A DNA stretch of 64,000 bases from Trichoplax adhaerens (lineage: Eukaryota; Placozoa; Uniplacotomia; Trichoplacea; Trichoplacidae). Both the position numbers and the translations under genes were made by a program. Positions 34,762 through 47,066 of the stretch are shown in pieces (the first letter of the stretch is position 1; each line of letters starts with the position of its first letter). Where the stretch lies: contig NW_002060948.1 in the NCBI RefSeq assembly GCF_000150275.1, forward strand, positions 981,328 through 1,045,327, given 5' to 3'. Below the pieces are notes generated by a model. The model was not told the origin of the DNA, searched no databases, and saw only the letters and a program-made list of their open reading frames with translations.

Positions 34762-37700
34762 CTAAACCCATGGTATGCTAGCGCCAACGCCTAATTGGGG
34801 AATAATCGTATCTACATGGCCTCCGCTGCCTTCTTCGGATGGTTTATCATGATAGGGTCCACTATTTTTAACATTTAGTACGGTTTGAGCACTAACAGGT
34901 TTCTCGTAGATCACAAGATCATCTAATATGTAAAACACAAGTAAGGCCATCAATATGAGCAATTAAGTTTATAGAAATCGAGATGGAATAATCATCATTA
35001 ACTTCTAGATTAAATCATAAAATAATAAAAATTTTAACGCTACAATCGAACAACGAACTAATTGCTTATATTAAACTAGTAAAATTCTAATATGCAAAGG
35101 ACTTCAAATTAGAAGATGTAGTTGGTTACAGTAGCAAATCCTTGAAATAAGTTACTTTATCCTATATAGAGAAGGATGAGAATAAATTATTATAGCGTGA
35201 ACCGTTACCTATTTGGAAATGGGCTGGATCCTGTGTCGAACCTTCTTCTTTGCCAACTAATATAGTGTCATGTGCAGCTGTCGAAGTGGATTCAGCATAA
35301 TCTAAAACAGCATCAGGAACAACCTCCACACCATTAAGGTAGACTTGGATCACTACAAAAATTAAATTCATTTGTTTCATTGTGATTTAGAGTAATTCAT
35401 GTAACAGCTCATGAAATGAAAAGCTTCATTAGAGTAAATTCTGAATCTTACTTAAACTATCTCTAATTCAGCAGAATAATATGCAACTTTGTTATTCTTA
35501 CCTCCTTGCCTATTCCATACCATTCCTATATGTTGCCAATTCAAGAAATCGGCAGCAAAATTGACAAAAGCTAGATAAACCTTTCCTGAATCGACAATAT
35601 TAAAGTCGAAGTATTCATCAGAAATATCAGGATCGTATCGATATGCAATGGTTAATCCGTGTGTATTTAATAAGCTGGACGTTGATGATAAAAGGAACAC
35701 TGTTTGATCTAGACTGTTCAGCTTAAACCAAAACATAACAGAAAGCCCATTAGTACATTGACTTGGATCTTGGATACAACGATTTGGGAAATTACCTATA
35801 AAAACAGATTCATAATTCAATCAGAGACTCGATCAAGCTTTGGTATATCTTAAGACTTTATAAAATTTAGAGTTTCTTAATTATGGCTATCATTCTAACG
35901 TAGATATAATGTTAGAGTTGCTATGAGACCTTCATGTAGCTCGATTTACTATGCGCGTAGATAGGATTCTATAGACAGTTATTTAGAGTATTTTTATAAC
36001 TGGTTGATTTATTTCTATTACCAAGATTGAGGTAATATGAGCCACTAATATGCAGCGCATTCTTTCTTTGCCCTTGAACTAGTTCAATTTTATCGCCTGA
36101 TCCACCGCTACCATGTTTTTCTACTACAGTAGTACCGGCCACCTTTCCACTCGGGTGAAAGCTATCAAAGTTCCAGTAATGGGGTGTATGTTCTGAATTG
36201 AATAATGACCATAATTAACCTTATGACAGGCTATATATTCTTACATATGCTACTTTTAACACTCAAAATAACTTAAGTATTTTGCGTTAGATCGTTGTTT
36301 GCGTAGGCTAAAAATGATTGCCTTAATTTATTTATTATTTGCTGATAATTTAAATGTATGGAACTGTCAATAACAAGCATTCTCATTGAAAGTAAACTAC
36401 GGTACCCAATAGCAGAACAACCTATGATCGTTTTATTTTTTACTAAAATTTCTTACCATGACAATTATAGAGCAGATTAATAGAGACGATGTCAAGATAA
36501 CTTAACCCTGTTGCCACACCAATAGAAGCACTATTATGAGCTTGTACCGTTTTTTGAGAATTACCAGTGAAATCGAATTCTCCGTAATGCATGACCGATT
36601 TATAATCGTATTCCAAATTCTTATGATCGATCGCGGTATGATCGTAAGAATCAAAATTGACTAACGCAGCTATAAGAAATAAATGCAAAAAACGCTTATA
36701 AGTAAATATGCTTGTTAATGCATTAATACAGCATTAATGTGGAAGTAACAAAATTGGATTATAAGAGTAATTAATGTCATAAAAGTCATAGAGATTAGTC
36801 TTTAGAATTATCATATAAGTAGAATCCTGACAAAAAGATTTATTCTGCAATAAGAATATTAATGAGTATCATTCATTTATTTGCGATACTATCCCCGACT
36901 TAACTTGGTAAAATATTTGCAGTGTTGACTTGGATATAGCTTTCGCGATCATGTCTCGAATGCATATGAAATAACCCAAGTGCATGAGCAATCTCATGTT
37001 CCGCAGAAGCTGCTGATACACAGGAAGGAGAAAGTGAAACAGGCTGGGCGCCACCAGTTCGACCGACAAATGATGAACAGCTAATGGAATGATTCATGAT
37101 TAAAAAATTTTAATGGAGTTCTAAATTATCATTCTTACAACTTATTTCTACCAATATACTTATTATATTAACACTATGTTTATTACTGGCAATCAAATAA
37201 GTTATCTTAGATGCGGAAAATCGAAGATTTACCTTAAAGTTGAAGTAAATTCTAAATAGTCAACTTCCGAGTTTCGTGATTGAAATGTTAAGCAAGTATT
37301 ATCTTGAAATTTCGTTATAGCGGCCTCAATAACAGACCTTGTCGACGCAGCTAGTGATAATTATAAATTGGACATAAATGACATCCCTCCCTTATCATTA
37401 TCTAAATATACCTTAAATTGCTTCTATATTTATCTTTTTAAATCTAAGTTTTAGTATATATTTTATAATCATACCGACTGTTACGTCGAATGTATACGGA
37501 ATGGTTGTTGGCCAAATAGCTTGTGGATCGGTTGTTGTTGATTTTCGAACTAATTCATGAAATTCGCGAGTACTAATCGTTTTCTTGAGTGTATCATTTT
37601 TCAATATCTTTAATGCTTCAGAGCTAACAATAATGTCTCCTTCGAAAAGTTTCTCAGTGATAAAGTAATCTTTAGGCAGTGGGTAATTAGCAAATATGAA

Positions 37701-38377
37701 AATTAGAGCAGAAAAATACATTAATTAGCTAGTTGTTTTTGTAAATCTTTATAAACATGTGATCTTTTCAGTTAGCGCATTGAAAATCATCTATTGACGT
37801 ATTTCATAGTAATTCGTAAAAGAATTTCATTTCATTATTCAACGGTGTCTTCCTACCATTTATTATAACTACTTTACATCAGAATAGTAGAAAATAATTC
37901 AAAGTATTGTCATTTCATACCTGCATTACTGGCAATAATTTTATTCATAGTTCCATTTACAGCAATTTCATTTGTATTCATTGACCTTCCTTGCTTATTA
38001 GAAGCATGATTTTTCAACTTATTCTTCAACTTCTTTTGCTTTCGTTGTTTCTTCCACTTTCTTAATTGCCTATAATAGTATTTTTTTAACTTTCTGCGTA
38101 GCTTCCGTTTTTTTTGATACGAGTCCAACGGGAAAAATGTAACATTGCAGCTGACCATTTCCTGTATCATGTCCTTCGGACTAGAAACTTTATAGATAGC
38201 AGTTAACTGTTTCGCTGTAATAGCGGAATTATCAGAGCTTATCTGACTGCCATGATGATTAGCAGGGTGAGCAAAGTTTCGACGAGCATAAATAGCATAG
38301 GTTAACATTGCTAGTATCGTTAATAGATTCAATAATAGCCGCATCTTGCCTTTATCCACAAGCGGCTCGGTCTTCAC
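34762..38377 (-). CDS. Astacin metalloprotease with laminin-G-like C-terminal domain, 9 exons
   Basis: A secreted or type II membrane zinc protease of 642 aa. Exons: 38377-37921, 37669-37475, 37350-37233, 37080-36905, 36669-36457, 36192-36022, 35795-35502, 35352-35209, 34922-34762. Residues 12-31 form a hydrophobic signal or anchor after MKTEPLVDKGK. A very basic Lys/Arg stretch follows at 89-124. The propeptide carries the aspartate-switch FEGD at 161-164. The catalytic motif HEIAHALGLFH is at 285-295 and the Met-turn SVMHYG at 340-345, so the zinc site is complete. From about 387 to 620 a concanavalin/laminin-G-like beta sandwich follows (HYWNFD, ALHISGSYYLNLG, FWFKLN, WQHIGMVWN, VYLNGVEV, IDDLVIYEK). 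No CUB or EGF domains are present, so it is not a tolloid/BMP1 orthologue. Matrix or growth-factor processing is inferred. Confidence 0.9.
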
Positions 38378-38462
38378 GCAAATCTTTAATCAAGAATATA
38401 ACTAATTTTGATCTTACGCATTGATCTTTATACTAATAGCTCTGTCAATACAATCTTCAATC

Positions 38463-38811
38463 ATGGATGAAGTCGATCTAAATCAGGAAGTAGACGTTTA
38501 CTTAATTCAACGGATGCTAAAAAATTATTAATATCATTTACACAGCTGCAATATTATTTTTAATCCATAATCTATTCTTGCTTTTCAGGAAATGATTGAT
38601 CTTACCGGTATTACTGAATGCTTAATTAATGAAGCATTCAGTATATCTACTATAAGAGGTTACAGGTCATACTACATCATTATTCTATCGTATTATGGAT
38701 ATATTTTTATATCGATAGATACTGTAAACTTATTTGGGTATTAACTAATCTATCTATTTTTATTGTCTAGGATCTAGCTTTTTTAATTTGATTAATAAAA
38801 TTGAATATTGA
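38463..38811 (+). CDS. Possible three-exon micro-gene (45 aa)
   Basis: Reading 38463-38489, 38589-38658 and 38771-38811 gives ATG, GT-AG junctions with matching phases and a stop, yielding about 45 residues (starting MDEVDLNQE, ending NLINKIEY). The two acceptors have good pyrimidine tracts. Its ATG lies only 86 bp from the astacin ATG on the other strand, so the two would share a bidirectional promoter. No family is recognised, and at this length chance is a serious alternative; it could also be the start of a longer gene. Confidence 0.25.
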
Positions 38812-41800
38812 TGATACCTAATATTACACTAACGGTAAACAGCTGATTGTTCTCATTCATTATTCTATTAAATTTACTACCATTAAAATATAAGGACGAC
38901 TTACGTACTATATCTTACTATTATAAGCGTAGATCGCAAGTTGGTACATGACTATGAAGGTAAATAGTTACTATCTAAATCATATCGAAATGATCATTGT
39001 CTAATCGTAAAACCCTTGATACTATATATTTATTCTTTGATACATAATTTTCCGCCAATTTACGGTATATTTATATTTGGATAATAACATGTTTTGACGC
39101 ATTTTTATTCATGATATTCAATCATGATTTTAGAACGAAAACTATACTATTTAACTTCATAACGCAAACATAGCATCTTTTTTTTATTATAATATTATTT
39201 TGGAATCCTATCACTTATCGGTAGGTTAAATTCGTACCATCGTATGTCTTTATTGTTGGGGCAATATCATTATATGTATATCATAAGCGTGCTTTACCTG
39301 CAGTTTACTACTAATCTTTACGCACAGGATAATTTGCTTCTTTAATAAATTAATGTCTATGCGCCTTTGACGCGTGGTAAATTTAAATTGGTATAAACTG
39401 ATCTCTGTGTTGTCCAGTTTTACTTTCTGTTTGCCACATCAGCTGTAGCTGTTTCATTAGTAAATTTAACAGTATCTTGTTACGACGTACTATTGCCAAA
39501 CTAATATTTAGTAATTACATATCGTCTGCAGATTGCCTTTTAAAGGTCTCTGCTTTTAGAATTTTCCACGTAACAAAGATTATGTAAATCTTTATTGTTT
39601 ATAAATGCGGGGAACTAAACGAAAATTATATTAATTAGTTCTAGATCCTTAGCCTTATTATTAAACTTGATAAGCGCATGGCACTGAAGGTTCTATCTAG
39701 CGCAATTATTAGCGTAATTGCACTGTTAATTATTTCAGTAAGTTCAATCACCTATAAAGTTATACTGTATCTTAAAATAGGCTATCGTATTACACGAACA
39801 TGAAACATTCTGTTCTATATATTCGTTGCATATTCATGAAATATTCCGTGTTGATTTAGTGATCAAGATTAAAATTCTAAGATCAAAGAAAATTCTTTAC
39901 CAAAATCGATTACTTCATTGCATCACATTCAAATTCATGAGTGAAAAATTACCCAAAATTTAAGTGCGACAGGAAACTTACTAACAGTTAGTAAGATTAT
40001 TTAGTAAGGTATTATTGCAGATGCACAACATAAGAATAAGCGTAATAAGGTACGATGATACGCTGCATGCTTCACATAAGTAATAATATAAGAATGCACG
40101 CTATTGATATTTTAACTTGTATTTTTAATGCTTGAATTTAAACCGGTAATTTTCATCTCATGAACGTCAGAAATTAACCTTCGTTTTTAATATTCGCAAA
40201 CGTAATCAGTCATCCGTTGATTGCAAACTTGTAATCTGGTATCATGTACAGGAGTTTATTCCAACTTGGCATCTTTTTTATATAATATGCTTGTATTAAG
40301 ATGATATAGTGTTGATGAGTAATTTCTCTAACGATAAATTAAAATGATTCATTCGTGCAAAACTCAGATAACAAAATTCAATCTTGAGTTTATTTAGGAA
40401 CGCACAGCCGAGTGTTATCTAATTACATATATGTGACTCATTATTTCTATTATCACGGTGTCAATATAGTAGCAAGTGCGTTTTAATCAAATAATAGTTT
40501 CATATCCCATTTTCATGGTGTGATGCTATTTTACGACAAAATAAATTAATGTTTTCTTCCGCATAGATTTATTAGGGAAGCAAGAAACGGAAGAACTCTT
40601 ATCAAAAAATAATATAATAATTTTACAGAATAATTCTTAAACGAAATATAAATTATGATCAGTTCTATTATCATTTTAAAACAAATTCGTCAAATTCAGA
40701 TCAATGGATTACGCATTTACCATAACATAAATTACTATACATAAATTATTCTGGAGATTTTGAATATCTGATCTTCAGAATAATACTGTCTTGAAATCTG
40801 AAAAAACTGCAAATTCCAATAATTTTATCATCAATGAGTATGACTTTCGTTGATAATTCCATTGACGAAAATATGAAATAGCATATGAAGCCATTATTGA
40901 TTAATACTAAATTGTTATCTCGTTCTAAAGATAAGACTTGAAATCAGCATACTGAATCTGATAAAACTTTTCTTTCCTTGTATAAATTGAAATAGCCATG
41001 GCTAATAAAAATGTGATCTATCTCATTGTAAATGGTCAATTAGTATATCACGGAAATAATTAATAAACATTATATGAAAGGCATGGTATTGTTCAGTTAT
41101 AAATTCTAATTATTAAAAAGTTCTACGACAGGTATTTATCAAAAATGTGAGATCAAATAATGCAGTAATTACACACTTAAATCGTCAACACTTTGTCGTC
41201 GTTGGATTAGCACATATCTGTATAAATTGTATACTGTCATTCAGTATAGGATTTTAGATATTTTATTCGTCTATTGTTGACGCATAGCTATCAAATTCTT
41301 ACTTTTAAATACAGGCTTGAGTAATACGTACCTTACATAATTCTTTAACAATATGTAACATAGAAGAGTGAAATACAGTGGTATTATAACATTATGATTG
41401 CTTCCTAGAAATTTACATATTTACATATGGAATAATAGAAAGTTGATGAAGTGTCTAACTATTCAATCGATAGTTATAACTGATATTAAGGAATCAACTG
41501 AATTGACTTTAGAATAAATGAAAATGAATAGAAATAGATAAAAATGGAAGAAATAAATTTTGTTGAATAACATTTCTCAAGACAATAATTAGTATATCTT
41601 AATTACTAATTTATCAATTGTAATCACAAATTAAAGCATTATCATAGCGCTGTTTTAATTATTTATTAAAGATCAACATAATGTTTTCTTGGATAAGAAT
41701 ATTTAAATAAGTATTATAGAAGATTCTAACAATTCCTATTCGCTTAGCCCAGCACATTAGCAGTTTTTCGCTGGACCATTGGAATTATGTAATTAATTCA

Positions 41801-44800
41801 TTGTTATAAATTAATTAAAATTATATGGACATGAAAATCTTTTTCGTACTCCTAGCACATAATCATCTGGTAATATTGCAAGTTTATCATTTATAAAGTC
41901 AAAATCGCTAAACAATGTCTATAAACGAGATTATAATTAGATGGATCATTAAAACGTCTTTTGCAGCATTGCTCTATCGGTTCAATATATTATAGTTTAT
42001 GTATAATGAAGATAATGGTGTATACGTATGTAGTACATGATGAAGTCTTTAAATCAATAATTAATTTTGTTTATGATTTCATAGACGTCAAATAATAACG
42101 TATAAATTTTCCATATTTTGTAACAGAATGCATAATCCCATTTTGCGTTGAATAGATTGATATTATAGGTACATTATATACCTCTTATATAATTTAGTAT
42201 CTGTTACGATGGAATATTATATCACTATTACAATTTTTACGACTGATAATATAGCAAGAAATTGCTACATTATACGAACTCGTACAATGCTAAGATAACA
42301 ATACAGTTAGTTAAACTGCTATTTAAGTATAGTAAACCTTGTAAGGCTATATATATGATGAAAATGTGGAAAAAATTCAATTTTGTTAATGTTGCTGTTA
42401 TATTCATAGAACGTTAGCTACAATTAATCTCAGAAAAAACAGTACATTAAGTTAAGAATAGCTTTATTAAATAATGTGGTGTTTATTAAAATTCCAAATG
42501 TATACTAGTATTTTGACGTGGATAAATACTTTTAGCCGAAAATTGAATGTATAGTTAGTTCATGTATGTCTTATTTTATAAAATGATCATTTACTTCATT
42601 ACATGAAATACTTTTAGCAGGATAAATTGTACTATTTAATTAATAAACTCTCACTAGACAGGTAATCAAATTTCAAAATTTTGATATTTCTTTCTTTCTA
42701 ACTGTTATGAAATGCTAATACTAAAATGTAAATATCTAGTTCTGATGTTATATAAATTTTGTTTATTAGTACTTGATAAAGCTCAACTACGTTAGCAAAT
42801 ACAGTCTATCAATATGTGAAAAGGTGAAGTAAATTTTATTTTTGATTATTGATGGCAATACTCAATTAAGGTAATACCGGTAAATGTTCACTATCAACAT
42901 TAGAAGAGGCAAATTCTTCATTAAAGTGATATTATACTTCGCCAGACTTGATTAATGCTGTCAATTCTTAGATTACATTTGCTACTTTACCTGATCAATA
43001 ATTACGTTATTAGTAACTGTAGTAATCCACAATACATTTCTGTATAATCATGGCAACTATAATACCCATTAGTATATTGAAAATAACTATTCTTTAGTCT
43101 ATTGGAAATTCATGCAATATCGAAACAGTCAGAAATCTGGATAGCTAGTTTTCAATTATTTATAGAATTATCTATTTTCTATCACACTTTATTATTAAAA
43201 ATGTAATCCTTTCCGCAATAAGCATTTGCTATAATTGATACAATTGAAATTATAGTTTATCATCATCATCTTTAGTAAGTTAGTAGCCACATAGCTGTAA
43301 TTATTATCGTTAATATTTTATTGTCATGTGGGTTAAGATACGGAAGATTATAACAGCTCAATATTTGAGAATTCGATACTTTGACAGCTGACAATGAAAT
43401 AGAATTACAATATAGGCTACGGATAGTGAGATCAGCCAATTCAAGTATCGGAGCGTAGGTTAAATCGGAAACTGGTAAGGACCTCGTGCAATGAGTACCG
43501 TTTTCTCATTTTGTTGGCTATCTTATTTGTTGGCAGTTATTGGTGAAAGGTATGCTAAATGCAGTATATCTTACACTGCAATCTAAATATTAGGGTGATT
43601 GTGTGATAGTAGTAAATTTCTTTACATATAACTATTTATAGTACCGCCAATAGATTATGGACCCCATAAAGTAAAGCTATTTCTATATCTAAAGTCGGGC
43701 AGGTACAGTTAGTTTCCTATGGAAGCTTCTTTATTATTCTTTATGATTAGATTAGAGTAAATAGAAATAGACATTTGTTCGTTCAGTAATTAGTGTTAAC
43801 ATTTACTTGCTAAGCTAGTAGATCATCAAGAAATGGTATTTCCTGCCCTTCAAACAGATATAACGATGGTTTTACAATATGTAGATAGATACGGTACTAC
43901 TGTAGTTAGTAGGGTATAATCTTCCTAAGCAATTGCTAAAGTAATGCGGCGCTATTTGTGATTTTCCATATTTCGATAATATGAATATAATAATTTGCTA
44001 GTATTTGAATGACAAGTAGCGTCACTATACTTAATTTAAGCCAAAAATACCAACCCATAGTTTACGTTACATACAGACAAATGGTTATTATTTCGACTTT
44101 TTAGCATATCTTCTGTTATTCTTTACTGTCTTAATTCGATGCAAATAGATGTTTGATTGGATTTTATCTATGGTCAATAGTTGCTAAAAATATAATTCGT
44201 ATATTCCGTTCAGGTTATTAGCAGTTACGATTCCAAACATATCGATATCAAACATGATTCCAGTTGTAGTTTATTTGCTGCTAAAGCGATGCCGCTTCCA
44301 TGTTTTTATCTTTTATATTTCGGTGATTCCAATATGATAATTTACTGACTTACTTGAATATACGCATAAAAAGAACTTGTTTAGCTTTTAAAATAACGAA
44401 ATTTAGAACGATATCTTACCATATATAATTGTTTACTATTCCAGCCAATGACGTTAGATTTAAGAATAATTCACTTATTATAATCTAAGATCTGAGATAT
44501 ACTCAATATATTTCGGTAACACAAATATAATAGCTTACTGTTATTGATAGCGAGATAATTTACTTAACACTTAAAAGAGAAATAAGTCTATTAATAAATT
44601 GCCTAACATTGTTAACGTATTAGCGATGATATTTTTGCGGTATTCCATATTAATGGTTTACAATCGCAATTTGATGAAATTAGACATAATGTTAGATGTC
44701 ATTTATGGCTAGTTGCTATCTGAACGTGGATCAAATAAATGTTTGCTATCACAGTTTAATGAAATTAAATCATAGATTCCGAGAAGAAATTGTTCGTTCT

Positions 44801-47066
44801 ACTATGAGCTAGATATAAAGTTGGACATCCTTTACGATTATTCGTTACGAAAACAACACAACTCCGATATTTTACTCCCTCTATCTCCATAATGGCAAGA
44901 CAATAATTCAAATTCTATCTATGAAAGTTAATTTACTTATTATGAAAATGAAATTAGTTAACCTTTAATTTGGGTTCTATGTACAAAATATTGAAATCTA
45001 GAAATAATGTTTCTTATAATACCTTGAATCACTATTTACAGTATTGCTTGATACAGGTCAATAGACCAGGTAAAATCTCATGGATAGATTGTAGTTGCCA
45101 TTAATTAACTTTAAAATGGTATTTTGTTATTTAGATCTGAATATAGTAGATGTAAATAAATTAATCAAGAGTAAAAGCCTAAAAACCGAGATATTATTTC
45201 TGTTTCAATTTTAATTCTATTGTTGTTGATGTAAACAGCTCATAATTGATAAATTATAAAGAATCGAACAAAATAAGTATTGATTGTCTTTTTTTATGCT
45301 TACACCTGAATGGGAAATAGCAAAAATAACAATGGCTATAAATATTAATAATGATTTACAAACAACATTTTCTAATACTATCAAGTTTAATTTAAACCCA
45401 TCATGTCTACATAGTGAACGGTAATAGAGGCCTTCGTTAAAATAACAGTTGGATTTCATATTTAACTTTTCTACTGTAACAAAGTAAAAAGTTGGAGGGG
45501 AAGACAAGACATACTAACTGAAAAGGTTACAGTTACAAAACGCAATAGGAAATGGAATATTTTCTATTACTCGTCAATTATTCTTCCCTTCCTTTTAATC
45601 GAGGAAGTGATGTCGTTAAAGTAAAGAGGTAATCCAGTACAGGATATAATCTAGATTGGAACCAATTACCTAGAAATCGGTATTTCCTATGTTATTTATA
45701 TTTTAAAGTAAAAATAGTCGCAAATAGTCTTAATCTTTATTCTATGCTCTTATAGATTTGATTAATAGTCAATAGTAATTTTCATCAATCATGATTACCG
45801 GCTTGGAATAAAGACATTGGCTAAATTTTGAATAAAATTCATTATAATCGTTTCCTTTTCAAGAAAAGCTAATAACAAAGCTTTTAATAGAATTTTTAAT
45901 TTTTACCATGGCGACAGATAATTATTGTCTATCCTACAGTATTTTAAATTTTTAAGCCTTGTACGATTTCAATTTAAATAAGGTAACGCGATCATGTCGT
46001 ATTAGCACCGCATCAAGACCGATCTTTCTTCTTCCCAATCCAAAAATTCGCTCCAATGTCAATTTAGTGTGAAGGTGGATTATGAACCGAAACTCGAAAA
46101 TAATATTTTGTTAGGTAACCTTTAAATAGGCTAGCACGAGTTTTAATAGCATAGGTGTAATTTAAAATTGGCAAATGGACATTTGTAAAGAAGTAATATC
46201 CATTACTACTTCACCACAACAGTATATAGTAATGCGGTATCCATTTCTTGCATAAAATGGTACAATTTTATTCTGATTCCATTCATATCAATATAGAGGT
46301 AGTTTTTACAATTCAATAATTGTTACTCAGTTAACTTATTTTTTAAGCAATATCGATGAATAATGGTTTAATTAATTATTAATTATAGTTTTATACGCTA
46401 TATAGATAGCATTAATCAATCTTATAACGGACTAATTATGTTTCTAGCCCAACAATCTAATGAAAGCAAATGTCTGATTCTATTCTCCAAGATCAATTCA
46501 ATTTACTGTAAGCTTTTTATTGATTAATGGTATAGTTTTATTTTTCTTCTTACATATGTTGTATTACTTTAACTAGACTAATAGACTAGCCATTAATTAA
46601 TTACAGTAAAAAGCAATGCAGGAAGTCCACCTGTGATGATCGTTATGCTATAGTACATTCAATTTAGCTTTAAATTTTTACTTTTTACCGATTGTTAAAA
46701 TCGCTATCTGGTGATCCAATCCTTATGGTTTATAAATTTGCAATAAAACTGGTAAGAAACTTTACAAGTTTTCATCCTGCCATTTGATACAAGATGACTT
46801 TTATCACGGTTAAGTTCGGAGGTAAATTGAAACGGTATCATTTAAGATGTAAAGGAACTGTACTCAGTAAAAGTGTATATCAAATTTAGCTTTTCTAATT
46901 TACTTTCTCGAAGTAAAATTGTCAGAAATCAATTATGTTTGGCTATGATCTACTCTAATCTCATTTGCTAACCTCTTTGGCTCGTGTTACAATACCCTAG
47001 AATGATTATATTCCTGTTTTATTTCTAATTCTCAGTAATTTTCTTCTTTTCTGTTCTAAAATCGTT
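38812..47066. other. 8.2-kb AT-rich stretch without a recognised gene
   Basis: I scanned both strands and found no exon I can assign to a known family. Homopolymer-rich AT sequence dominates and long frames are absent. A signal-peptide-like exon at 43491-43549 was considered and not accepted. The region could hold introns of an unseen gene, regulatory DNA or non-coding transcripts. Confidence 0.5.

Noticed and set aside
35452-35501. Extension of the LamG exon to a TAA at 35452
   Set aside because: A consensus donor (GGAG/GTAAGA) at 35502 joins in phase to the next strand VYLNGVEV.
43491-43549. Signal-peptide-like exon (MSTVFSFCWLSYLLAVIGE) with a GT donor
   Set aside because: The next candidate exons (43642 onward and 43820-43904) do not continue in matching phase from the strong donor, so no gene could be built.
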